From assembly GCA_024663395.1 (NCBI GenBank), contig JANFAH010000011.1, positions 248,001-312,000 on the forward strand: DNA of 64,000 nucleotides, written 5' to 3'. Below the pieces are notes generated by a model. The model was not told the origin of the DNA. It did no database searches and saw only the letters and a program-made list of their open reading frames with translations. The position numbers were made by a program, and so were the translations under genes. This DNA comes from Pisolithus tinctorius (taxonomy: Eukaryota; Basidiomycota; Agaricomycetes; Boletales; Pisolithaceae). Positions 10,756 through 22,240 of this stretch are shown here, in pieces; within the stretch, counting starts at the first letter, position 1, and each line of letters begins with the position of its first letter.

Positions 10756-11570
10756 ATGGAAAACAACACAACTTCGTATGTCAGGCCCTTACTTGTTTCG
10801 CTCGTGCTTTCTGGCATCTTGTATGGATGTGCACTGGTACAGACCCACGTATACTTTAAGTTGTTTCCAAAAGACAGCTGGAAATTCAAGACTCTGGTAT
10901 GTTACTCATCCACTTGGTTTAACAGCCCAAGTTTCTCGTGTTTCACCAATCTGCTTATCATCCCACTGGTTGAAGGTCACATTTGAGATGTATGTAATCT
11001 TAATTCCTCTCTTTGTCCAGCGTCTGTCTGACCAGCTTGAAGGTCCCTCCAATCCGTACACTTGACATTACTTCTCCTGGGCATGTGGCAGACAGTGATG
11101 ACCGACTATGCTCAGCGCCCACAAATACTCAGCCTTGCACTCATCACTGCTATTACTGTTGTGTTCAGCGGGCCAATCGCATTCTGTACACAGGTAGATC
11201 ATCTAATGATGAATGCAAGCCAGCAGATTAAACTCCTGTTTATGTCTGGCAGGCTTTCTTCATCTTCAGGCTATACACTTTCTCACACAAGAAAGTTCTT
11301 CCCATCTTCTGCTCCTTCCTTGTCATTACTTGATTCATTTTCACCCTGATGGTTGGCATTTCTACAGTCACAGCCAGAGAATTGTCACTACAGCCATGGC
11401 AATGGTTTATCATATCTATGCTATTCATCACAATATGTGCTGAAACAGCCATTGCAGTGTTGATGAGCTACTACTTGAAGACAAGTGAGACGGGCTTCTG
11501 TCAGTAGGTGCTCTTAAGCACGTTGTGGAATACTGTATCTGACACTGGACCTGTCTCATAAGAACTTCAC
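10756..11570 (+). pseudogene. DUF6534-type multipass membrane protein, decayed
   Basis: The first exon (10756 to about 10896) encodes PLLVSLVLSGILYGCALVQ, then HVYFKLFPKDSWKFKTL, a pattern I know from the N-terminal helices of the large basidiomycete DUF6534 family. Further on, in another frame, come AFFIFRLYTFSHKKVLPI and, after a TGA at 11331-11333, SMLFITICAETAIAVLMSYY with KTSETGF and LWNTVSDTG, in the family order. The stop and the lack of a clean exon chain point to a pseudogene. Family function is unknown. Confidence 0.65.
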
Positions 11571-12109
11571 GTGTGGTAGATTGGATGATTCTCTACATCA
11601 TGGGTACACACTACCCAGACAATCTTAATACCTTGTTGATCGCCTAATCTGGCTCAACCTAGCAATGGGCATAATAACCAGGTAAGATATTCCATCTCAA
11701 TAGTACAACAATCGTTTTGACAGAATCTCCTACAAGTATATCTGCGCTCGCTTCTGGTGTCTCCATATGTTGAATCAATCTAACATCACTCCGTAATCCA
11801 CACGACAGAAGCCACTCATCAGTTCTTGATCACCCCCAACATCCGTATGTCACACTTACTTTGCTGTGTGACCTTCTCATTGCAAAGATGTGTAGTTATT
11901 TGGCTGGGACTCTTCATGATCGAATCTGGCTGTGAGTCTATCATTCACCGCCTTGGATTTGATTGGTCCTGGTGCCCTGCTTCTTGAGTATACACCAGCT
12001 CACTCTTAGCAGCATACGTGCTTGGCGTTCCTCTGCCCTCTAATCGATATTTCAACACATAGTGTAGTCACACTTAGTCACAACACGTGGGCGGCCTGTG
12101 CGCCAAAAC
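11571..12109. other. No gene seen
   Basis: Short frames only and no recognisable motif. The last ~50 bases grade into the satellite array. Confidence 0.4.
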
Positions 12110-14510
12110 ACCAACACTTATATAGACCCCGAGACGGGCCCGCCTATAATAGATTAGCCACTACACATGGACAGGCCCAAGGGACTAAAGTGAGAGCAAC
12201 ATATGTATGGGCCTGTAAGTGCATTACCACAACATATGGGAGGGCCCGTGGTGGGTAAGGATGCTGAAACATTTAGACAGGCCCATGACCAATTAAGTAT
12301 ACTGAGCTGCTGTAAGACATGGACGGGCCCGTCCTGGTAGGTTACACCCCTGTCTCAACATTAAGGCAGGCCCGCCTATCATAACATGGAGAGGGTCACA
12401 GCATAAGGACAGGCCCGTCTATGATTAGAATACAAAGTTGGCAACATATGGACGGGCCCAGGAGTAATATCATTTATGGTGTCACAACATCTAGACAGGC
12501 CCATTCATAATAAGCCATACCTCTGTCGCAACATAAAGATGGGCCCATCAGTAATGTCGTTTCATAATGTCACAACATATGGACGGGCCTGTCGACAGTA
12601 AGATGTACTGCTGTTGAAACATAAAGACGGGCCCATCACAAGTATCTTTTAATAGAGTCACAACGTAAGGTCGGGCCTGTCAGTAGTATTATGCAACATA
12701 TGGACGGGCCCATCCACAGTAAGGTCTACCTCTGATGAAACATAAAGATGGGCCTGTCAGTAATCTCATGTATAGCATCACAACATATGGACGGGCCCAT
12801 CAGTAGTATTATTTATATCATCACAACTATGGGCGGGCCCGGCCCCAGTAAGATGTACCCTGTCGAAACATAAAGGCGGGCCCATCACTAATATCATTTA
12901 ATAGAGTCACAGCATATGGACGGGCCCTTCAGTAGTATTATTTATATTGTCACAACATATGGGTGGGCCCGGCCCCAGTAAGATGTACCCTGTCGAAACA
13001 TAAAGGCGGGCCCGTCACTAATATCATTTAATAGAGTCACAACATATGGACGGGCCCTTCAATAGTATTATTTATATTGTCACAACATATGGACGGGCCC
13101 TTCAGTAGTATTATTTATATTGTCACAGCATATGGATGGGCCCGTCCATAGTAAGATGTACTTCAGACGAAACATAAAGACGGGCCTGTCAGTAATCTCA
13201 TGTATAGCATCACAACATATGGACGGGCCCTTCAGTAGTATTATTTATATCATCACAACATATGGGCGGGCCCGGCCCCAGTAAGATGTACCCTGTCGAA
13301 ACATAAAGGTGGGCCCGTCACTAATATCATTTAATAGAGTCACAACATATGGATGGGCCCTTCAATAGTATTATTTATATCGTCACAACATGTGGACGGG
13401 CCCTTCAGTAGTATTATTTATATTGTCACAGCATATGGACAGGCCCATCCATAGTAAGATGTACTTCGGACGAAACATAAAGACGGGCCCGTCAGTAATC
13501 TCATGTATAGCATCACAACATATGGATGGGCCCTTCAGTAGTATTATTTATATTGTCACAACATATGGGCGGGCCCGTCACTAATATCATTTAATAGAGT
13601 CACAACATATGGATGGGCCCTTCAATAGTATTATTTATATCGTCACAACATGTGGACGGGCCCTTCAGTAGTATTATTTATATTGTCACAGCATATGGAT
13701 GGGCCCATCCATAGTAAGATGTACTTCGGACAAAACATAAAGACGGGCCCATCAGTAATCTCATGTATAGCATCACAACATATGGACGGGCCCTTCAGTA
13801 GTATTATTTATATCGTCACAACATATGGGTGGGCCCAGCCCCAGTAAGATGTACCCTGTCGAAACATAAAGACAGGCCCGTCACTAGTATCATTTAATAG
13901 AGTCACAACATATGGATGGGCCCTTCAGTAGTATCATGTATATCGTCACAACAAATGGACGGGCCTGGCCCCAGTAAGATGTACCCTGTCGAAACATAAA
14001 GATGGGCCCTTCAGTTGTATTATTTACATTGTCACAGCATATGGACGGGCCTGTCCACAGTAAGATGTACCTCTGACGAAACATAAAGACGGGCCTTCAG
14101 TAGTATCATGTATATTGTCACAACAAATGGACGGGCCCATCTAGCCAGATGCACCCCTGTCAAAACATAAGGATGGGTCCGTGTATGGTATTCTTAGGCA
14201 GCAGAAAGGGAGATCCAAGCTATCTACATAAGGACGGCCCATGTAAGGCATTCTCAGGCAGCAGAAAGGGAGATCAAAGGGATCTACATAAGGACGGGCT
14301 CATCCATGGTATTCTCAGGCAGCAGATAAGGGAAAACAAAAACCGGTGTTACAACATAAGATGGGCCAATCCGTCCATCGCAGGATTACAAACCCTTGGC
14401 ACCGCATAAGGCGGGCAAATTCATTGTATCATAGATAGCTCACCGCAAATGGACGGGCCTATCCATATTGGGTTATCCCCCTGTCACAATATAAGACGGG
14501 CCCAGGAAGA
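12110..14510. repeat. GGGCCC satellite: ~43 bp monomers in a 7-monomer higher-order repeat
   Basis: About 55 monomers, each centred on GACGGGCCCGTC or a close variant, at ~43 bp spacing. Left flanks are CACAACATATG or CGAAACATAAA; right flanks fall into classes such as TTCAGTAGTATTATTTA, GGCCCCAGTAAGATG and GTCACTAATATCATTTA. Between about 12920 and 13780 the classes recur in the order A-B-C-A-A-D-E, giving a unit of about 302 bp that repeats with near identity; one B/C fusion at about 13568 shortens a unit. The edges (before 12600 and after 14150) are more diverged, as expected for an array renewed from its middle. Not protein coding; the frames in it are by-products of the repeat. Confidence 0.93.
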
Positions 14511-14922
14511 CAAGAAATGAAGAAAGGGGAACCTCTCGCACTATGAAGTATCTGAATTTCCCACTATAAATTGTGTTTCATGTTGGACGATTTGTCTATT
14601 CAGTTGGAATCTCAGGCGCTGGTCTATGTAGCCGTGAGCCAGGACTCCGCCATTGGAGCAGACGGGAAACACACAAAACAAATGGCAATGCTATTCAGAA
14701 CAACGCATAATATTTTTATCTGAGTCTCTGCTTCATATATGCATCCAGGATTATGGACTTGTACCAGTATTGCCGTCATGCCGTGGGAATCATTCATAGG
14801 TGGGATAAAAAGTGCGACATCCGCATATCTCATTGTCCGTCTTTCACTTCTGACTCTTCCTCTCTCCAATCACCATCACCACTCTCACTGTCAAATTACC
14901 TCATCGTCTCATCATCAGAAAC
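14511..14922. other. Spacer upstream of the Zn2Cys6-like gene
   Basis: No gene seen. Pyrimidine-rich CT stretches at 14840-14915 just before the ATG are typical of basidiomycete promoters. Confidence 0.4.
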
Positions 14923-16586
14923 ATGTCGTTGTTGTTGTCTCACAAGCTCTTCAAGAAATCGCCTGAGCTCGATGCTGCAGCCAACCACATTCTTCAAATT
15001 TATTTCAAGGATATCGCGGAAAGCAGCAAGCTGGGAAAGGCGGACAAGATTGCGAAGTGGAGAGGTGCCATCAAGGCGATAAATGATGAACTAGTGCATC
15101 ATAGCCTCATCACACTTTTTCACTAACTGATGTATTCAGGACTCTGTACGTGACCTCATCGCTAGGACAGATGAGATTCCGATGACCCTCATCGGCATCG
15201 ACATGTTCTTGAAGTGGCATGAAGACCTTGGCTTGATCGACCACCCGTGGCCTGAGTGGAAGACCGCCCTAGCCCCTTCCAAAACCGACGTCGCCAACCA
15301 CAAGTGGCTCAACATTGTCGAGCGTCGATACGACTACCACCGGTTGGGCCTCCCTATGCCCCATGTGGTGCCAACACCAACACCACCCACTCAAGAGACC
15401 GAAATGCCTATGAGCGACAAAGGAAAACGGAAAGCAACCGAGGTGGAGGTGGAGCAAATGATAGTGGAGGGCTCGCACAGGATGGAGGTGGATGATGAGG
15501 GTGAAGAGGAGGTGCCAGAGAAGGAGGACGAGGAGGAAGAACCAGTACGAGGCAGGCAGAAGCACCAAGCTGCCGCGAAAACGACGACCCATCGATCCAG
15601 ACATCGATCCCACGCTACGAAGGCAACAGCAGAAACCGACGATGAAGACGACATTTCCACTCAAGGCCAATCGAAACGCAAGCCTTGTCCACCACCGGAC
15701 GGACTATATGGTCGCACTGCCTTAGCTTTCAGAAGGACGCCTTCCCCTGACCCCAAATCCTGTGAGTTGTGCCGCAGTCGCAAGGTCCGATGCTACAGGA
15801 ACCCCGGGAAGTCCTGCTTCCCATGTGATGGTTGCAAGATTCGATGCAACCATGCCAAAGGCGGCACTACCACTCCAACTCAACGGAATCCATCGCGAGC
15901 CAGGGGGAAAAAGCGAGCTCGAAGTCTGTCCCTGACGATGGAGGCCCAAGAACCCCAAAGCCCAGCGGAACGTCCCCAAAAGCGACACGTTTCGATGGCT
16001 TCCAAAGCCATCGATACTGGGGTTGGGCCCTCCAACCAGGGAAAGACGATCCCCGAGGGATCTTCACTCAGTACATTTCCAATTTCATGTATTTACTGCT
16101 GACTCAAATTTTATTCAGAGATTTGTATTCCTGCATTCAAACGTGGGGATTCCTGCCCAATCCCAGCTGCTGTACGAGCAGATTTGATCGTCGAGGTTGG
16201 CCCATCTGTTGCGCAGGAGGTACAGGAATCTATGGTAGCAGGTACATTTAACCACTCCACATCTATGCTAAGTATCGTCGTTAACCCTTGTATTCAAAGC
16301 AGAAACCCGCCCATCAACAACGGCAGCACCCATCCAACCCACAACCGCTGCAACTCCCAGCACACCGTCACCCATCTGTGCCCCAATTGCCGATGTTTCG
16401 CAAATGTCCAACACAATCAAACAGCGAATCGAAGATTTGGAACATTGACTCCGCGATGCTGAGGCCCACCGCCAATACTACGAGGATCGAATGTACGATT
16501 TCCAAATACAACAGGACGAGACCATGCAGACACTGGACAGGATGGCACGCGAGCTGGAGGCTCTGTGTATTTGGGTGTATGGATGA
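14923..16586 (+). pseudogene. Zn2Cys6-like protein with C-terminal coiled coil, one nonsense codon
   Basis: Exons 14923-15093, 15140-16070, 16119-16241 and 16303-16586. Order of parts: a helical N-terminus, an acidic Glu-rich stretch, a basic region, then SCELCRSRKVRC and SCFPCDGCKIRC. Together these give C-x2-C-x6-C-x7-C-x2-C-x6-C, which fits the fungal Zn(2)Cys(6) binuclear cluster, although it sits in the middle rather than at the N-terminus. The last exon encodes a coiled coil (KQRIEDLEH, stop, LRDAEAHRQYYEDR). The stop is TGA at 16446-16448; reading continues cleanly to the natural TGA at 16584-16586. CGA to TGA is the simplest cause. The truncated product would be 456 residues against 502. 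Confidence 0.7.
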
Positions 16587-16699
16587 CCATTGGGTGACAA
16601 CCTCATCGATCTCTTTGGGCCTCTGGCAGATGAGACAAGGGCAGATAGGACAGCAGGGTGAATGAGGCCATCTATAATTTTACTCCTCCGTGGTATATA

Positions 16700-17976
16700 C
16701 AATGTTTTTTTACATTTCGCATTTTAATTGACCACTGCGGCCACATCATATACTCAACATTTACTTAGAGTGAGAAAAAGACAATGGCTAGACAGCCAAC
16801 AGAATTGCAAAGGATAATCTCATTCTACTAAAACAACCGCTGATGTATCCCGATAGGTGGAAGCTTAGCGAATGCATGGCTTTGTGATATAGCATAGTTA
16901 ACATGAAGCTTAAAAAATGAGATAGCGGGATGGTCTCATTCTGCTAAAACCGGAGCTGATGGAGCCTGATAGATGGAACCCGAATGCGCAGGCTATGCTA
17001 TTTACAGTGTTCACTTGGGATTTACAAAACACGATAACGACTAATAATAGGATAACAATGCAAAGAAAAATGTCAGCCTGCGAAAACAGCATTCCATGGA
17101 TCCCGATAGACACATCTGAGTCTGCTAATATGGCCGCTGATGAATCCCAATAGATGGACACCTGGTGAACGAGCGGCTATGCTATTTACAGCATTCACTT
17201 GGGAGTTACAAAACAAGATAATGGCTAATAATAGGATAACAATGCAAAGGAAGATGTCAGCCTGTGAAAACAGCATTCCGTGGATCCTGATAGACGGAAC
17301 CCTTCCAAATGAGCGGCCTGCGCAATATGCAAGGTTGATATGGACTGTCTCGACCTGCTAACATGGAATTCGATGGATCCTGATAGATGGAACCCTTCAA
17401 AGTGAGTGGACTGCGTGAGATGCAAGGCTGAGAGCAATTGGTCATCAGGATGCAAATGCAAAGCAATATTCTCATTGCACTAATGTAGGATCCAAGGTAT
17501 GCCCACAGGTTGGACATGTGCAAACGAGCAGAGTATGAGATTCACAAGGTTCAATTCAGGGAGAAAGTTGCATTCTGCTATTGTAGGAGCCAATGTATTT
17601 CGATAGGCAGAAGCTTGGCAAATGAGCAGATAAATATTTCTCAGCAGATGGAAATACCACCAAGGGCATTCAGCCAGTAACTAGTGCCCAATTCACCCTC
17701 TGCATTGAGCAATAAATATTCTGTTTCCCAACAATGGTTTGTTGCCATTCATCTCAGCCGCACGGATGCATGAGCCTTTCAAGACAGACGATATACATAC
17801 GCATGTCATACCAGACATATCCACAATGGAAATAAAACATGCGAAAGGTAAATGAATGGGCTAGCTTGCCACTGGGCGTCTCCTGCGAAGTACCTGCTGA
17901 CCCGCCCATCAGCTACAGGGCAGGAATGCAAGGGCAGGGGACGGAAACTGCAGGTTCACATTGAGCTAACATTTAA
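16700..17976. repeat. Gene-free region with decayed ~181 bp tandem repeat
   Basis: Two near-complete units start at about 16969 and 17150 (TGCTATTTACAG, CAAAACA, CTAATAATAGGATAACAATG, then AAAACAGCATTCC). Shorter partial units start near 17288 and 17382 with GATAGAYGGAACCCTTC. A related GATAGGTGG motif recurs at about 16853 and 17599. No gene seen. Confidence 0.7.
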
Positions 17977-20900
17977 CTACAAATCTTTCTCCAGGACAAA
18001 CTGAATATCAGTCGCATTCATGGCCTGCCATTTGCGTTCGGCATGCTCGGCCAACCTCGAATACATCATCCTCTGCCTTGCTGCATAACACTGCACCCCA
18101 GGAGCTCCAATAGCGCTGTTTCCCATCTGTATCTTATGCCATTCTTTTGCTCGAAATCTGAAGAAACTTATAGCCCATTGAAATTCTGATATTACGAGCT
18201 CTTCCTCTTCTTCCCAATGATCTTTGACGGATTTTGCTCGCAGGCCAATGAATGCGATAAACTAATTGAAGCAAATTCATCAACCTCAAAGCACTGTTGA
18301 ACAGTAAGGTCAACATACATTCAGACATCCAACTCTTTGATTCTGTGTCCTGTGGGACATCAATCGACCAAAACCATGGAAGATGGGTTCCGCAGTGCTC
18401 CTGTGCATTTTGGGAGAAGGCCACTGTCTGCACAGCCAGGTCTTCTTTATGAAGCTCTTGATAACGTCCTAAGATATCTGCACCTGCGCCAAGTGCAACC
18501 ATGGCATCTCTGCATCGATTATAAATCGTGGCCTGTTTTTTTACTGAGACATTGATAGCGTGGATCATATCCCAGGCCCTGAGTTTTCGTAGAATAGCTC
18601 TTAGCTGTGCACACCACCCCCCGAAAGACAGCTGCCTTGTCTGCCAACATAAGACGGAGGCCATGTAGTGCATCATTAGCTTGACCTGTGCGAAGCTTCA
18701 GCTCCATTTCTGCAAGATTTTGAAGCCCTTGAGCTCAACATGCGTCAATGCCAAGAGTGGATGGAAGCGGCAATTTGTCCTGTGGTCCTGCCAGGGTTCC
18801 ATCTGAGGCGGGCAACTCATCCCCCACATCGTCCAGCCAACCATCATCCGAAGCATAATCCTGCTCGGAATTTGCGTCAAGAAACGCAGTCGGCTGTACG
18901 GATTTGCTGGCGGAAGTGTTGGAGCCTGTTTCAAGGTGCAGCTTCAAGTAAATCGCAGGCATCCATGATAAAACCCGATTGTTCAGATGAAATGCAATCA
19001 GCACGGCGTGCCATAGCCAATTTTTTCAATTCTGATGCCCGTTCCCCAACATCCTTTCTGTCCATGTGAAGTGAGGTTATGGCCTCTTCTAAGCATAAAC
19101 CACATGCTAGCCAACTAGCCGCTCCATGTAGGCTTCCGCTGGGTCTTGGTTCCTCCAATAACGTTAGTTTGATGGCACAGCACTGTTGGTGCTTCTCGTG
19201 ATATGTAAGTATTTTGCGTTTATCCAAAAAGGTGGACGCCATACCCGCCCTTAATTGAACTTTGAAGATGTCCATGGCAGATGGGTCGGTGACGCAATCT
19301 TGCAGTGCATGAATCTCTTGCATTTGCCAGCTGTCTCGCTGCTCTGCAGTCAAGGCTTCATCTAGCTTTATATATGCCTGCCTCGCCAATGGCACTGCTG
19401 CTCGAGCCGCTTTGAGCTTCCGCAATAGGCTATCCGCTTAATCTTGGATGTCAGAGAGTGCGCTGCAAGTGGATGCTCAGACTAACCAATCCGAATCATC
19501 TTCATGAAGTTGGAATCATTCATCTGGAAATCCAGCAGTTCTTGGCGATGTGGTGAGGTCATCCCGCGTGCAGATGTGGATGCCACGTTAAGGACAGGAC
19601 CACAACGTTTCAATGATTTCTCCGTCTACCCATCCAGCCCCCTTGATGAACAGCGGGGCATACCGTGCATAACATTCCTTCTTGTGCCCATGCACATGCC
19701 ATATGCCGATTCCAGGGATAATCCGAAGCAGACGATGGGATATCAATCAACTCACTTCGACCCACATGCTTCCGCAGATTCGTCATGTAGGAGCAGTTAA
19801 TGTCGTAGAAGCAAACCACTTGTTTGATCCCTTCCATATTGTATCCCAACGCATTTGCCAAAGAGTAGTCCATGTTCAACTGTCTGCAGCGCCATCAGCG
19901 GGTGTCAAAATTGATGATTCAACCTCATACCTTTCTCCTTTTTGGAAGTCAACAACACAATGCAGATAAAAGCATCCGTGCCATGCGCATGCAGTCGCCC
20001 CAATTCCGGTCGCATGAAGCTTTCCCCGGGCTGCGTTTGCCTGACTGATAGCTCTGTGGTTGTTGCAGGTGGATTTCTGTGCCTGAGCTCAGATCATGTT
20101 TTGCATGGGTTGAATGAATTCATACCTCCACGATATGTGGAGTGGCCTTCAAATAGTCTGCGTAGTTTGGATTGGTCACCATATAACCTAGTCCATCCAT
20201 CAACCGCACTTGATCTTCGGATTTCCGCTCATGCATGTGTTCCGCTTTAAAGTTTCCAGTCCATTACTACTGTGCTGGGTGAACTGCCAGCTGGAGAAGG
20301 TCAGCATATGAGGATTGCAGTATTGGAGCAGCTTACTGGTCCAAATCCTCATTGGTATCAACATTTATTCCAGGCTGGGGGCATGCTGCGCAAAATAATG
20401 CCAGTCTGCCTTTCTCTGCTGACCTGGTTGTCCTGCGGAATCCATTCCATTTAAGTAGCTTGAGGTATCGCCATTTCTGCGCAACCCGTAGAAGCTCACG
20501 GTATCTATCCTGATTGACCCTTCAGATATTCCAACACTTGGAACCAAAATACCAAATCTTACTGGAACTAGGTGTGGAAACACACTGGATGTGATCCTGA
20601 TGCAACTTGCTGTAATAGTTCATACCGGACGTTCCACATTCCAGGTTGTCCCTCAGGAAGTCATCCAGAACTGCGAATGTGAATGCGGTGCTTGGCTTCT
20701 CGAACATTGAGGGAAATAGTTTGGCTCTGAGTAACTGTATGTATCGGGCTTCTGCAGTCTCGCATTCACACCAATTCACTACAATGAAATGAACACCTGT
20801 GACATCCACGATGGTGAGATATCTTGACCCCGCTGGAGGACGGAGGTGCTTTGGGTTTTCTTCGATATCTTCCACATCTTCCCACTCTTGATCATCCATG

Positions 20901-21638
20901 GGCAGAGGTTCACCTGCTGCTTGCTGGGCTTGTGTGATCGCATGGGGACAGGGTGCTCCACCATGTCCCAGGTGCAACCGAACGCCAGTCTGTGGGTCTT
21001 GATGTGAATGTAATTCTGGGCAACCAGCTGATCTCTCACCATATGGAGGGCAGGATTCCTCGTAGAAGTCCCCTGTCCACTGTTGGATCCTGTGGAAAGG
21101 CAGACTCTCATGACTCTTCTGGCAACATTCTGTGCAGAATAGGGGCTGATGCAAGCAATCTGGACATCTGTACACCCCGTCGTTGCCACACCAGGTGCAG
21201 TTCCTTGGCTCTGGGGAGGCTTCCAGCTCCAGGAGTATCTTCAAGAACTCCCCCTTCCATGGAACCCATTCGTGGATGTAATCGTTCTGCGTCTGACACA
21301 CCATGTGAAGTCCGCTTTTGGGTTGGCAAACTGCTGCATACCTTTTTCCGTGGTAACATCAGCTGCTGGACCGGTGGGCTCATGCTTTCATGTCCGTCGA
21401 AGGCTGAATCTGCCCATGCATCAAAGTACTTGTGGGAGCGAGACCTTGAATGCTTGGATGGCGAGGATCGGGGAGAATGGACAGGGGTTGCTGGATCTGG
21501 CTGTTTGATCGTGACTTCTACCAATCGTGATCTATATCTACCTCCAGTTCTCCGAGTCTTGACTTCCAGCTGCTTCACCCGATGGCCCAGGGTAGGACCA
21601 ATCATTCTCATGCCCTTTTGAGTACTTCCCTTGGCCAT
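17977..21638 (-). pseudogene. KDZ-family transposase, second subfamily, with frameshifts
   Basis: Read from ATG at 21638 to the stop at 17977-17979. Order: basic N-terminus, NDYIHEWVPWKGEFL, the CxC2-like cysteine cluster (CTWCGNDGVYRCPDC, then CTECCQKSH), LRDNLECG, DRYRELLRVAQKWRYL, FCAACPQPGIN, then DGNFKAEHM (first Asp), CFYDINCSY (second Asp), GWVDGEIIETLWS (Glu), TSPHRQELLDFQMND and a C-terminal region ending QFVLEKDL. The fold's residues survive, but the frame breaks by single bases just before GNFKAEHM (about 20258), after DIPS (about 19735) and at ETLWS (about 19595). Quite unlike the copy A/B transposase, so this is a separate KDZ lineage. Divergent from the partner gene at 22241. 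Confidence 0.85.
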
Positions 21639-22240
21639 CTGGAGGTTGCTGATTTGACAGTATGAGGTCAGTTGTTAGAAACACTACCGCTAGTGCAAGT
21701 CGCTTTATCATTTAGCTCTATTGACGTCAGTACCTTAACACATGTCAGGGCATAAATACAAATGCAACTACACTGGCCTTGTGCAATGCATGGCGCTGCC
21801 TTCTTATTACCGCTCAATCCCTGCCTGCACATTCCCTTCCTGCTGCAACATTACCTGGGTGCTTTGCCTGGATTATGATGGTGAATTTGGATGCTATATT
21901 AGCTGATGTAGGTGAAACTGAGATGTTCAGTATCAATATAAGTATGGATATGATTGGGCCAGCCAACTGACAGCCCGGATGCAAACTGGGAGCTAATCCG
22001 CCTTTGGGTGGGATCCTGTCAAAGAGATCAGCCCGATTGGATATTTCGGTCGCTTCATGGAGCTCCCATCAAAGATATCAGCCTGATTGGATATTTCAGG
22101 TTGCTTCACAGAGGTCTGAATGAATTCCTTGGCATGACCGTACTAGTACTGAAATGCATTGAGACCAAACAAGGGCACGAAAAAACTTAGCAGCCAACCA
22201 TCTATTATACACCATTATACATCATACCACATCATACTCC
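21639..22240. repeat. Divergent promoter spacer with a ~53 bp tandem duplication
   Basis: Lies between the outward-facing transposase and partner genes. Two copies of a unit containing GATATTTC are at about 22017-22067 and 22068-22118 (ATCAGCCYGATTGGATATTTC in each). No other gene seen. Confidence 0.6.

Noticed and set aside
12110..14510. Regularly spaced palindromic repeats resembling a CRISPR array
   Set aside because: Monomers are contiguous, spacers are themselves repeated in a fixed order, and the genome is fungal.
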